This document shows, piece after piece, positions 16,458 to 25,019 of a stretch of 64,000 nt of DNA. Source of the stretch: CAG-411 sp963643465 (GTDB lineage Bacteria; Bacillota; Clostridia; Lachnospirales; Lachnospiraceae). The DNA lies in assembly GCA_963643465.1 (NCBI GenBank), contig CAVIJT010000012.1, positions 34,697 through 98,696 on the forward strand, given 5' to 3'. The translations under genes and the position numbers were made by a program. Every line of letters starts with the position of its first letter. The first letter of the stretch is position 1. The notes below the pieces were generated by a model. The model had not been told where the DNA came from, did not search any database, and saw only the letters and a program-made list of their open reading frames with translations.

Positions 16458-18218
16458 ATGGATATTTTTAATGTATTAGCCTTATTTGGCGGATTGGCAA
16501 TGTTCCTGTATGGAATGAATGTGATGGGTGACAGTCTTGCAAAGACCGCTGGCGGTAAGTTAGAGCGGATTTTGGAAAAGCTCACTTCAACACCAATTAA
16601 AGGTGTACTGTTAGGTGCAGCAGTTACGGCTGTGATTCAGTCTTCTTCAGCAACGACAGTTATGGTAGTTGGTTTTGTAAACTCTGGTATTATGAAACTT
16701 TCTCAAGCAGTTGGTATTATTATGGGTGCCAACATTGGAACAACTATCACATCTTGGATTTTAAGTTTATCCGGGCTTGATGGAGATGGAAGCATTTGGA
16801 TAAAAATGTTGAAGCCAAGTAATTTTTCGCCACTTCTCGCAGTAGTTGGTATCGTTCTTATTATGTATACCAAGAGCGAGAGAAAGCATGATATAGGTAA
16901 CATTTTACTTGGATTTACCGTATTGATGTTTGGTATGGAGACTATGAGTAGTGCTGTGGAACCACTTGGTGAGATGGAGGCATTCCAAAAATTATTTGTA
17001 ATGTTCTCAAATCCAATTTTAGGTATGTTGGTAGGAGCAGTGCTTACCGCAGTGATTCAAAGTTCATCTGCTTCGGTAGGTATTTTGCAGGCACTTTGTA
17101 ATCAGGGAATGGTTACTTATAGTGCAGCTATTCCAATTATTATGGGACAGAACATTGGTACTTGTATTACTGCAATTATTTCGTCCATTGGAGCAAAGAA
17201 GAACGCAAAACGTGCAGCATGTGTGCATTTGTACTTTAACATAATTGGTACTACAGTGTTTATGATTGTTTTCTATACAGTCAATGCATTTGTGGATTTT
17301 GCATTTCTTGGTGATAATGCAACTGCAGCAGGAATTGCGGTTGTGCATAGTTGCTTTAACGTGGCAGCTACTCTTTTGTTGTTACCACTTTCAGGAATGC
17401 TTGAGAAATTGGCAGTTTGTACAATCAAAGATACAGAGGAAAAAGGACAGGCAGCACCAGTTCGTATTTTAGATCCTCGTTTCTTAGAAAAACCTTCTTT
17501 TGCGGTTGCACAGTGTGTGGAAGCTTCAAGAAAGATGGCAGAATTGTCAAAAGAAGCATTGTTTATGGCAGTTGATTTGTTTGATGATTACGATGAAGAG
17601 CGTGCAAAACGAGTGATTGAGATTGAAGAAAAAGTGGATCTTTATGACGATGAACTTGGAAGTTATTTAGTGAAACTTTGCAGTCATCCATTATCTCATG
17701 AGGATAATCAGACTATCTGTACAATTTTACACTGTATTGGTGATTTTGAGAGAATTTCAGACCATTCTATTAATATTATGGAAATTGCACAGAAGATGCA
17801 CAATAGTGGCGAATCTTTCTCAAACAGTGCTATGAATGAACTTCGTAATTATGGAAATGCGTTGAAAGAGATTATGACCATTTCGATTGCAGCATTTAAG
17901 ACGGGAAGCTCAGAACTTGCATCCAAAGTAGAGCCTTTGGAAGAGGTAATTGATTGCCTTCATGCAGATGTGAAGAGTAATCATATCCGTCGTTTGCAAA
18001 AAGGAAAGTGTACCATTGAGTTAGGACTGGATTTGGAAGATTTGATTACGAACTATGAGCGTAGTGCAGATCATTGTTCTAACATTGCTGTAAACATGAT
18101 TCAAATTAAAGAAGATGGATTTGAAACTCATGAATATTTAGATGACATTAAGAAGAATCAGAATAGTGGATTTAATGAAATGTTTGAAGAATACAAGCGC
18201 AAATATATTACACAGTAG
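16458..18218 (+). CDS. Na/phosphate cotransporter with C-terminal PhoU-like domain
   Basis: The 586-residue protein has two inverted Na/Pi-cotransporter repeats, each with the QSSSA signature (VIQSSSATTVMVVGF near residue 55 and VIQSSSASVGILQAL near 200), in about eight to ten membrane segments. A cytoplasmic PhoU-like helical domain of about 230 residues follows, with FERISDHSINI and YERSADHCSNI. This is the NptA/YjbB-type (PF02690) family, moving phosphate with sodium; direction and affinity are not visible. GGAG precedes the ATG at 16458. Pho-box promoters before it and phoB-phoR after it place it in the phosphate regulon. Confidence 0.92.
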   Translation: MDIFNVLALFGGLAMFLYGMNVMGDSLAKTAGGKLERILEKLTSTPIKGVLLGAAVTAVIQSSSATTVMVVGFVNSGIMKLSQAVGIIMGANIGTTITSWILSLSGLDGDGSIWIKMLKPSNFSPLLAVVGIVLIMYTKSERKHDIGNILLGFTVLMFGMETMSSAVEPLGEMEAFQKLFVMFSNPILGMLVGAVLTAVIQSSSASVGILQALCNQGMVTYSAAIPIIMGQNIGTCITAIISSIGAKKNAKRAACVHLYFNIIGTTVFMIVFYTVNAFVDFAFLGDNATAAGIAVVHSCFNVAATLLLLPLSGMLEKLAVCTIKDTEEKGQAAPVRILDPRFLEKPSFAVAQCVEASRKMAELSKEALFMAVDLFDDYDEERAKRVIEIEEKVDLYDDELGSYLVKLCSHPLSHEDNQTICTILHCIGDFERISDHSINIMEIAQKMHNSGESFSNSAMNELRNYGNALKEIMTISIAAFKTGSSELASKVEPLEEVIDCLHADVKSNHIRRLQKGKCTIELGLDLEDLITNYERSADHCSNIAVNMIQIKEDGFETHEYLDDIKKNQNSGFNEMFEEYKRKYITQ

Positions 18219-18225
18219 AAAAAAG

Positions 18226-18260
18226 ATCCTATTACTTATGACGGTAATAGGATTTTTTTT
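18226..18260 (+). terminator. Terminator or attenuator between the cotransporter gene and phoB
   Basis: A perfect 10-bp stem (ATCCTATTAC 18226-18235 with GTAATAGGAT 18244-18253) is followed by eight T. No separate promoter was seen before phoB, so read-through may set its level. Confidence 0.85.
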
Positions 18261-18276
18261 AAAGGAGGATAAAGGC

Positions 18277-18951
18277 ATGGGATTATTGATTTATGTAGTG
18301 GAAGACGACAAAAATATTTGTGAGATTGAATCATATGCGCTGAAAAATAGTGGATATGAGGTAGAAGAGTTTGGCTGTGCAGAAGATTTTTATAAACGAG
18401 TAAAGGTTAGAATGCCAGATTTGGTATTGTTAGACATTATGCTTCCAGATGAAGATGGATTAGCAATTGTGCAAAAACTTCGAGGAGAGAAAGAGACAAA
18501 GGAACTTCCAATTATTTTAGTAACTGCAAAAACTTCTGAACTAGACAAAGTAAAAGGGTTAGATCGTGGGGCAGATGACTATATCAGCAAACCATTTGGA
18601 ATTATGGAACTGATTTCGCGTGTGAAAGCACTTCTTCGGAGAAGCAATCGAATTAAGACGGAAAAAAATATGCAGCTAGACGATATTTCTATGAATGTGG
18701 AAAGTCGAATGGTGTATGTAAATGGAGAGGCGTTGGAGCTGACCTATAAAGAATTTGAGCTTTGTAAATTATTTTTGCAAAACATTGGTGTAGTATTGCA
18801 GAGAGAAGTGATTATGAGCCGTGTGTGGGGAACCGATTATGAAGGAGAATCAAGAACGCTTGATATGCACATAAAAACCCTTCGTCACAAATTGGGAACA
18901 CAGGGAAAACATATAAAGACTGTGCGAAATGTGGGATATAGAATGGAGTAA
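18277..18951 (+). CDS. phoB: OmpR-family response regulator, PhoB/PhoP type
   Basis: The 224-residue regulator has a receiver domain with the acidic pair EDD, the phospho-acceptor in LVLLDIMLPDEDG and the conserved lysine after VTAK, followed by a winged-helix DNA-binding domain with LTYKEFELCKLF and RTLDMHIKTLRHKLG. The ATG at 18277 has GGAGG upstream. It precedes phoR by 4 bases and lies next to phosphate transport genes, so it is the likely activator at the Pho boxes described here; that link is inferred. Confidence 0.88.
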   Translation: MGLLIYVVEDDKNICEIESYALKNSGYEVEEFGCAEDFYKRVKVRMPDLVLLDIMLPDEDGLAIVQKLRGEKETKELPIILVTAKTSELDKVKGLDRGADDYISKPFGIMELISRVKALLRRSNRIKTEKNMQLDDISMNVESRMVYVNGEALELTYKEFELCKLFLQNIGVVLQREVIMSRVWGTDYEGESRTLDMHIKTLRHKLGTQGKHIKTVRNVGYRME

Positions 18952-18955
18952 CAAT

Positions 18956-20293
18956 ATGAAAAAGAGAAGCATGAAAGCAAAAATCAACCGACAATTTATT
19001 GGAGTTATTTTGCTTACGATTTTGGGAATGGCAATTTTACTGACAGGTGTATTTTACAATTTGCTTCGCAAAGAAGTGATTAGTGAATTGCGGGCTTACA
19101 CATTGGAATTAAAGGATTTGCAGGTCTTTGAAGATATAAGTGTGATAGAGGGGAAGGAATCGGAGAATGAGTTGCGTATTACTGTAGTAAATGCAGATGG
19201 AACAGTGGCTTTTGATAACCATGCGGATATAAGAGATATGAATAATCATGGAACAAGGCCAGAGGTGTCAGAGGCCTTTCAGAAAGGAGAAGGATATACA
19301 ATCCGAACATCCGATACCTTAAAGAAAGATACGTTCTATTATGCGGTTTTGCTTGATAACCATACGGTACTTCGTGTGGCAAAGGAAGCAGGGAGTGTTT
19401 GGAATATTGTAGAAAAATCCATTCCTTTTATTGTTGTGATTATTCTGTTTATGACAGGTGCTACTACTTTGTCTGCACGTTATCTTACAAAAAGTATTGT
19501 ATCGCCCATTGAGCAGATGGCAAAAGATATGGATCATATGGAGTTGGTGCGGGGATATGAAGAGGTGCAACCGCTTATAGATACCATACGGCAGCAACAT
19601 GCAGATATTATTCAAAGCACTAGGACACGTCAGGAATTTACTGCCAATGTGTCCCATGAGTTAAAAACCCCTTTAACAGCTATTTCTGGATATGCGGAGC
19701 TTATAGAAAACGGTATGGTAAACGAGTCCGATGTTTCTAGATTTGCCAAAGAGATTCATAATAATTCCAAACGGTTGCTGTCGTTGATTAACGATACCAT
19801 TCATTTATCAGAGTTAGATTCAGATGACTATGAATTGGAAAAGCAGGAAGTGGACTTGTACGAGTTGGTAGAAAATACGGTTAATATGTTACAATTTCAT
19901 GCAGAAAAACAGGAGGTTATGTTGTCTTTTTGGGGCGAACATGGAAAAGCCAATGTAAATGCCACTATGATGGAGGAAGTGATTTATAATCTGATTGATA
20001 ATGCCATACGTTATAACAGAAGACCGGGAACGGTAGATGTTATTGTGAAAAATACGGAAAGGTTTGTAGAGATTTCTGTGACAGATACAGGAATTGGAAT
20101 TAGCAAGGAACATCAGGAACGCATTTTTGAACGCTTTTATCGAGTTGATAAAAGCCATTCCAGAGAAACAGGGGGAACCGGGCTTGGGCTTGCTATTGTA
20201 AAGCACATTTTGGATTTACACGATGCAGATTTGATTTTAGATAGTACGCCGAATGTGGGAACGAAAATGACAGTAATTCTCACAAAGTTTTAA
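18956..20293 (+). CDS. phoR: Phosphate-sensing histidine kinase PhoR
   Basis: The 445-residue kinase has two membrane segments (about residues 15-38 and 155-178) around an extracytoplasmic sensor region. A HAMP-like linker, the phospho-accepting histidine in VSHELKTPLTAISGY, and an ATPase domain with N box LIDNAIRYN, DTGIGIS and GGTGLGLAIVKH follow. It phosphorylates the adjacent PhoB. The ATG at 18956 overlaps nothing but follows the phoB stop by 4 bases with GGAG 7 bases before it. PhoU and Pst probably control its activity, as in other bacteria. Confidence 0.88.
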   Translation: MKKRSMKAKINRQFIGVILLTILGMAILLTGVFYNLLRKEVISELRAYTLELKDLQVFEDISVIEGKESENELRITVVNADGTVAFDNHADIRDMNNHGTRPEVSEAFQKGEGYTIRTSDTLKKDTFYYAVLLDNHTVLRVAKEAGSVWNIVEKSIPFIVVIILFMTGATTLSARYLTKSIVSPIEQMAKDMDHMELVRGYEEVQPLIDTIRQQHADIIQSTRTRQEFTANVSHELKTPLTAISGYAELIENGMVNESDVSRFAKEIHNNSKRLLSLINDTIHLSELDSDDYELEKQEVDLYELVENTVNMLQFHAEKQEVMLSFWGEHGKANVNATMMEEVIYNLIDNAIRYNRRPGTVDVIVKNTERFVEISVTDTGIGISKEHQERIFERFYRVDKSHSRETGGTGLGLAIVKHILDLHDADLILDSTPNVGTKMTVILTKF

Positions 20294-20372
20294 GAAGCTA
20301 TTGTATTCTGGCACCTGCATCATAGAAGAATAGGATGTGGATGATGCGTTGTAAATTCTAAACAGTTATTAT

Positions 20373-20427
20373 TTTACAAAAGATTTACGTTGAAAAGATA
20401 TTGGATTTTACGTTCATATAATAGGAT
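20373..20427 (+). promoter_or_regulatory. Pho boxes and -10 upstream of the 94-aa gene
   Basis: TTTACA (20373), TTTACG (20384) and TTTACG (20407) have the same 0, 11, 34 offsets as the pstS sites. TATAAT (20417) or TAGGAT (20422, offset 49) can serve as -10. Confidence 0.65.
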
Positions 20428-20508
20428 AGTCCTATAAGAAAAAGTGATTAAAGTGTCCAACTGAAAAAGTTGGAAGGAGTAAGTGTTTTTTATAGGAGGG
20501 AATGAAAT

Positions 20509-20793
20509 ATGTATATTAGAAAAGTGAACGATTTGAAACATCCATCATACATGATTACTGACTGGGAAGGGGAAGAGCAGTATTATATTTACAACAATTG
20601 GAAGAAAGAAGAGGAAGAAGAAACCTATCTTGGTCATGAAATTTACGAAGTAAGCAGAGGATTTCGAAAGATTGGTCAAAGTAGCAAACTGGGAGAGTTA
20701 GAAGTCTTGGAAGGTGGAATGCTTTTAAAAGATTCTATGCGTGCGAAAGTCTTTGATTTTTGCAGAAAAGACATTGACTTACAATTTCAATGA
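20509..20793 (+). CDS. Unknown 94-residue protein, probable Pho-regulon member
   Basis: I do not recognise the family. The protein is soluble and acidic, with a run of glutamates around residues 36-41, many aromatic residues in its first half and one cysteine near the C-terminus. There is no signal peptide, membrane segment or zinc motif. GGAGGGAATGAAAT before the ATG is a strong ribosome site, and Pho-box-like repeats lie about 100 bases upstream. It follows phoR but has its own promoter region. Its role in phosphate limitation is inferred from regulation alone. Confidence 0.75.
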   Translation: MYIRKVNDLKHPSYMITDWEGEEQYYIYNNWKKEEEEETYLGHEIYEVSRGFRKIGQSSKLGELEVLEGGMLLKDSMRAKVFDFCRKDIDLQFQ

Positions 20794-20812
20794 TGATAGA
20801 ATCATCAAGACA

Positions 20813-20951
20813 GTTCTAGCCAGAACATGGAGGAACAGGTTGCGTCTCATATATGGAATGAGAACGTAACAAGAACACATATAGTTTGTCGCAAATAATG
20901 ATTTCATTGCTAAAACAGTGGGCTGTCGCACTTAGTGCGTCAGTCCTTTTT
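20813..20951 (+). promoter_or_regulatory. Structured queF leader ending in a terminator
   Basis: Three hairpins follow one another. GTTCT/AGAAC is at 20813-20826. A 12-bp stem with one bulge joins 20839-20850 to 20858-20870. A terminator (20920-20931 with 20935-20946, 10 of 12 paired) with a T-run ends 29 bases before the queF ATG. The layout resembles a riboswitch with transcription attenuation, but it does not match the preQ1-I pattern, and I could not assign a class. Confidence 0.5.
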
Positions 20952-20979
20952 ACGCTATAAGAAAGTGAGGAATTTTTTG

Positions 20980-21465
20980 ATGAATGAACAGACAAAGGAT
21001 TTAACCTTATTGGGAAATAAAAACGTGGCATATTCTCAGGATTATTCGCCTGAAGTATTGGAAACTTTTGAAAATAAACATCCGGATAACGACTATTTTG
21101 TTAAGTTTAATTGTCCGGAATTTACCAGTCTTTGTCCGATTACCGGACAACCGGATTTTGCAACTATTTACATTTCCTATGTGCCAAACATTCGAATGGT
21201 AGAAAGTAAGTCGTTAAAATTATATTTATTCAGTTTCCGTAATCATGGAGATTTTCATGAAGATTGTGTCAATATTATTATGAAAGACTTAATTAAGCTG
21301 ATGGACCCTAAATACATTGAAGTCTGGGGCAAGTTTTTGCCAAGAGGCGGAATTTCTATTGATCCATATTGCAACTATGGAAAACCGGGAACTAAGTGGG
21401 AAGCCGTTGCGTGGGACCGTCTGGCAAAGCATGATATGTTTCCTGAGACTATAAATAACCGATAG
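20980..21465 (+). CDS. queF: PreQ0 reductase QueF (NADPH-dependent 7-cyano-7-deazaguanine reductase)
   Basis: The 161-residue protein is the short, unimodular YkvM-type QueF. It has the catalytic cysteine in CPITGQPDFATIYISY near residue 51 and the downstream NADPH-site region ESKSLKLYLFSFRNHGDFHED. It reduces preQ0 to preQ1 in queuosine synthesis. The ATG at 20980 has GTGAGG 9 bases upstream. queC follows after 17 bases. queD and queE are not in the window. Confidence 0.95.
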   Translation: MNEQTKDLTLLGNKNVAYSQDYSPEVLETFENKHPDNDYFVKFNCPEFTSLCPITGQPDFATIYISYVPNIRMVESKSLKLYLFSFRNHGDFHEDCVNIIMKDLIKLMDPKYIEVWGKFLPRGGISIDPYCNYGKPGTKWEAVAWDRLAKHDMFPETINNR

Positions 21466-21482
21466 TATAGGAGGTAACCAGG

Positions 21483-22160
21483 ATGAAAGCATTGGTGTTA
21501 TCAAGTGGAGGAGTGGATAGTACCACTTGTCTTGGAATGGCAGTAGAGGAATATGGTGCAGATCAGGTGATTTCTTTGTCTATTTCTTATGGGCAGAAAC
21601 ACGACAAGGAAGTAATCGCGTCTGATCGGGTGGCAGAGTATTATAAAGTAGAACATTTGCATTTGGATTTAGAAAAAATATTTGCATATAGTGACTGTTC
21701 TTTGCTAAAACATTCAGATAAAGAAATTAAGAAGGAAAGTTATGACCAGCAGTTAAAAGAGATGGATGGAAAACCAGTGGAGACGTATGTACCTTTTCGA
21801 AATGGTCTGTTTTTGTCTACAGCTGCAAGTATTGCGCTTTCTAAAGGATGTAGTGTTATTTATTACGGCGCACATCGGGATGATGCAGCGGGAAATGCGT
21901 ATCCGGACTGTAGTAAGGAATTTGAGGATGCCATGAACGAGGCAATCTACCAAGGTAGTGGAAAAATGTTACGTTTACAGGCTCCTTTTATAGGTTGGAC
22001 TAAGGCGGAAATTGTAAAAAAAGGATTGGAAATTGGAGTCCCTTATGAGCTTACATGGAGTTGCTACGAAGGAAAGGAGAAACCTTGTGGCGTATGTGGT
22101 ACATGTAGAGACCGGGCGAAGGCATTTTCTATAAACGGGGTGGAAGATCCGGCGTTATAA
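21483..22160 (+). CDS. queC: 7-cyano-7-deazaguanine synthase QueC
   Basis: The 225-residue ATP-pyrophosphatase has the PP-loop SGGVDSTT at residues 7-14 and a zinc site formed by four cysteines in SCYEGKEKPCGVCGTC near the C-terminus. It makes preQ0 from 7-carboxy-7-deazaguanine and ammonia, feeding QueF encoded just before it. GGAGGTAACCAGG precedes the ATG. The queF-queC pair is probably one transcript controlled by the structured leader. Confidence 0.95.
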   Translation: MKALVLSSGGVDSTTCLGMAVEEYGADQVISLSISYGQKHDKEVIASDRVAEYYKVEHLHLDLEKIFAYSDCSLLKHSDKEIKKESYDQQLKEMDGKPVETYVPFRNGLFLSTAASIALSKGCSVIYYGAHRDDAAGNAYPDCSKEFEDAMNEAIYQGSGKMLRLQAPFIGWTKAEIVKKGLEIGVPYELTWSCYEGKEKPCGVCGTCRDRAKAFSINGVEDPAL

Positions 22161-22257
22161 TTTAACTGGAATTAGAAGATACAATGTAAAAAATAAAGCA
22201 TGGTGTAACTATTCAGCAATCATTTTAAAGCAGGAGAAAGCAGGATGGAGGTTTTGT

Positions 22258-23493
22258 ATGGAGATAAGAAATCCAAAGAAAAAAGCGCCTAAGAATAGGA
22301 AAACATATGAAAATGTGAAAAAAAAGCAGCATAGACCAGAAAGGGGCAATGGAGAAACTTTTTGTCCTTTGTCAAAAAAGTGTGGAGGCTGTACCTATCA
22401 AGGAATGGATTATAAAAAGCAATTGGCACAAAAGCAGAAAGCAGTAGACAAACTTTTGCGTCCATTTGGAAAAGTACATCCTATCGTGGGAATGGATCAT
22501 CCTTATCATTATCGCAATAAAGTACATGCTGTTTTTCATAAAGAAAAAAGTGGTGCTGTCATATCTGGTGTATATGAGGCAGGCAGTCATCGTGTGGTTA
22601 AGGTGGATACTTGTCTGATTGAGGATGAGAAAGCGGATGCAATCATTGTTTCTATCCGGGATTTACTAAAATCATTTAAAATCCAGCCGTACAATGAGGA
22701 TACCGGATATGGATTGCTGCGTCATGTGTTGATTCGTGTGGGAAAACACAGTGGAGAGATTATGGTAGTATTAGTGCTTGGAAGTCCTATTTTACCATCC
22801 AAAAATAATTTTGTGAAAGCTCTTCGTAAATTACACCCGGAAATTTCTACAATTGTACTGAATGTAAATGACAAAAAGACCAGTATGGTACTTGGAGAAA
22901 AAGAAACTGTATTGTACGGAAAAGGTTATATAGAAGATACTCTTTGTGACTATGTATTCCGCATTTCTTCGAAATCCTTTTATCAAATTAATGTGATTCA
23001 GACGGAAAAACTTTACCGAAAAGCAATCGAACTTGCGGCATTGACTGGAAAAGAACGTGTCATTGACGCCTATTGCGGTATTGGAACGATTGGTATGGTA
23101 GCCAGTGCTCATGCAAAAGAAGTGATTGGTGTGGAATTGAACAAAGATGCTGTGCGGGATGCCATTTATAACGCTAAGAAAAATAACGTAAAAAACATCC
23201 GCTTTTTCCAAAATGATGCGGGAAAATTTATGCTAGGTATGGCAAAAGAGGGGGAAAAGGCAGATGTGGTGATTATGGACCCTCCAAGAGCAGGTAGCAC
23301 AGAGGAATTTATGTCTTCCGTAGTTACACTAAATCCCAAAAGAGTAGTATACATTTCTTGTAATCCAGTCACCCAAGCCAGAGATTTGAAATATTTTGTA
23401 TCACATGGATATAAAGTCAAAGAAAGCTGGCCATTTGACTTATTCCCTTGGACCGAGCATGTGGAAACGGTAGTTCTATTGTCCAAACTTTGA
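22258..23493 (+). CDS. rlmD: 23S rRNA (uracil-C5)-methyltransferase, RlmD/RumA family
   Basis: The 411-residue protein belongs to the TrmA/RumA family. Iron-sulfur cluster cysteines sit near the N-terminus (FCPLSKKCGGCTYQG), the SAM site is IDAYCGIGTIGMVAS, and the catalytic part is MDPPRAGSTEEF followed by VYISCNPVTQARDL, with the nucleophile cysteine near residue 367. It methylates a uracil in 23S rRNA, or possibly tRNA. No TRAM domain is visible, and the basic N-terminus replaces it. GGAGG lies before the ATG. The exact target nucleotide cannot be read from sequence. Confidence 0.88.
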   Translation: MEIRNPKKKAPKNRKTYENVKKKQHRPERGNGETFCPLSKKCGGCTYQGMDYKKQLAQKQKAVDKLLRPFGKVHPIVGMDHPYHYRNKVHAVFHKEKSGAVISGVYEAGSHRVVKVDTCLIEDEKADAIIVSIRDLLKSFKIQPYNEDTGYGLLRHVLIRVGKHSGEIMVVLVLGSPILPSKNNFVKALRKLHPEISTIVLNVNDKKTSMVLGEKETVLYGKGYIEDTLCDYVFRISSKSFYQINVIQTEKLYRKAIELAALTGKERVIDAYCGIGTIGMVASAHAKEVIGVELNKDAVRDAIYNAKKNNVKNIRFFQNDAGKFMLGMAKEGEKADVVIMDPPRAGSTEEFMSSVVTLNPKRVVYISCNPVTQARDLKYFVSHGYKVKESWPFDLFPWTEHVETVVLLSKL

Positions 23494-23505
23494 CTAGATG
23501 ATTAG

Positions 23506-23607
23506 ATAGAAGTAGATTTGGATTTGGATGAACTGGATGTCAGAAAACAGTTTTCAGAACCAAGAGAGATTGTGAAATGTGCTGAAGCATATATGAATTG
23601 TTATTAA
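23506..23607 (+). pseudogene. Possible 3' remnant of a coding sequence
   Basis: A frame with no start codon stays open from the stop at 23503 to TAA at 23605 and reads DLDLDELDVRKQF and REIVKCAEAYMNCY, which looks like protein rather than random sequence. Family not recognised. It could also be chance in a 126-base gap. Confidence 0.25.
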
Positions 23608-23619
23608 GGAGAAGAACGA

Positions 23620-23970
23620 ATGTTATTTATATGTTACCCAAAATGTTCTACTTGCCAGAAGGCTAAGAAATGGCTAGAAGAACATAATATAGAATATACA
23701 GAGCGGCATATTGTGGATAATAATCCGACTTATGATGAACTAAAAGAATGGTATGTAAAGAGTGGCCTTCTGTTGAAGAAATTCTTTAATACCAGTGGCT
23801 TACTTTATAAAGAGAAGCAGCTTAAGGACAAGATTCCGGCTATGAGTGAAGACGAGCAGTTAAAATTACTTGCGACAAATGGTATGCTTGTAAAACGTCC
23901 ACTTGTTGTGACCGATGACACTGTACTTGTTGGATTTAAGGAAGCGGAGTGGAATGAAAAATTGATTTGA
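23620..23970 (+). CDS. ArsC/Spx-family thioredoxin-fold protein
   Basis: The 116-residue protein has the ArsC/Spx layout: CSTCQKAKKWL with a CxxC near residues 10-13, then an inserted helical part, then KRPLVVTDDTVLVGFKE with the cis-proline region. Proteins of this type are arsenate-reductase-like or Spx-like redox regulators. The CxxC and the lack of an arsenic operon argue for a general thiol role. AAGGAG precedes the ATG. The substrate cannot be assigned. Confidence 0.82.
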   Translation: MLFICYPKCSTCQKAKKWLEEHNIEYTERHIVDNNPTYDELKEWYVKSGLLLKKFFNTSGLLYKEKQLKDKIPAMSEDEQLKLLATNGMLVKRPLVVTDDTVLVGFKEAEWNEKLI

Positions 23971-24000
23971 TATATTAGCTAAAATGTTTTGTGTGTATAA

Positions 24001-24744
24001 GAGAAAATAAGGGATTACAACATAACAAAAAAAGAATGGGTGCTTAATGGGGCAACTGTTCTTTATGGTAGTGCATCGGAACTTCGAGCAACACTTGACT
24101 ATGATTTTTCGGAAGAAAAGAAGTTTGGTTATAAGAACTTGAGCATGGAGGAGATTATTCATCACCTGGCAGTTTTTGTATCAAGACTATGGCAGATACA
24201 TGTATTTGGAGAGGGAAATACAAGAACTACAGCAGTTTTTTTCATTAAGTATGTAAGAACTCTTGGATTTGATGCAACCAACGATATTTTTGCAGAAAAT
24301 GCTTGGTATTTTAGAAATGCACTTGTTAGAGCAAATTATAATGATTTAAAGAATGGTGTTCATGAAACAACTGAGCATTTGGAATTGTTTTTAAGGAATT
24401 TGTTGTTGGATGAGAAGAATGAGCTTCATAATCGTTCTATGCATATTAGTGGAAAATTTGAAGAAGTGGACATTGAAGAGCAAAAAGTGGATATTGAAGA
24501 GCAAAAAGCGGACATTCGAAACAGATTACTTACTTTTTCTGACATGATTTCAGAAAAGACAATAAATTATGCGTTAGAAATGTTTTCAAAGTGTGGAAAA
24601 AAAGAGTATTTTGGCAGAACGATAGTAGAAGATATTACCGGATTAAAATCAACAAGAGCTTCTGAGCTGATAAAATTGTTGGTAGGCAGTGATGTGATTA
24701 TACCAGTGACCGGACATGGAAAAGGAAAGTATCGGTTTCGATAA
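24001..24744 (+). pseudogene. 5'-truncated Fic/DOC family gene
   Basis: An in-frame TAA (23998-24000) is followed by EKIRDYNITKKEWVLNGATV, the middle of a Fic protein, so the N-terminal part including the usual start is missing. The core motif reads HVFGEGNTRTTAVFF, where the usual HPF is HVF. The C-terminal part carries a wHTH-like segment and a tandem VDIEEQK repeat encoded by a 21-base duplication. Fic enzymes modify proteins, usually by AMPylation. A GTG at 24040 could start a shorter protein but has no good ribosome site, so it is probably not functional. Confidence 0.7.
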
Positions 24745-24778
24745 GAAATGATTATTGCTGTTGGATTTATATTTTTCA

Positions 24779-24821
24779 AAAAACGCTATACCAAGCAGGA
24801 AGAACTTGGGATAGCGTTTTT
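24779..24821 (+). terminator. Terminator after the Fic remnant
   Basis: A 17-base arm pair (24779-24795 with 24805-24821, one mismatch) runs from AAAAACGCTAT to ATAGCGTTTTT. The stem's own T-run completes it. Confidence 0.85.
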
Positions 24822-24956
24822 CTTATGATTGTCATGTATTTCTTTTTTACATAAGCACACCAATCAAATTAAGATTAAAAAAATCATGAATGACAGATAT
24901 ATGGATTGATGATACAATAAATAAGGGGGACTTATGATGAAGGATTATATTTTTTC

Positions 24957-24985
24957 TTGTAACAAAGTGAAAGGTCCAATATAAT
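24957..24985 (+). promoter_or_regulatory. Promoter of the diguanylate cyclase gene
   Basis: TTGTAA (24957-24962) and TATAAT (24980-24985) are 17 bases apart, about 35 bases before the coding start. Confidence 0.65.
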
Positions 24986-25019
24986 AGAGATATGTGTTAA
25001 AAAGGATGAGGCGATACAT

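Noticed and set aside
20813..20830. A preQ1-I riboswitch before queF, suggested by GTTCTAGC
   Set aside because: The expected A-rich tail and pseudoknot partner are missing, and the sequence folds as a simple GTTCT/AGAAC hairpin.
24934..24984. A 16-codon reading frame with a GGGGGA site before the diguanylate cyclase gene
   Set aside because: It overlaps the predicted promoter and has no recognisable content; probably chance or a relic.
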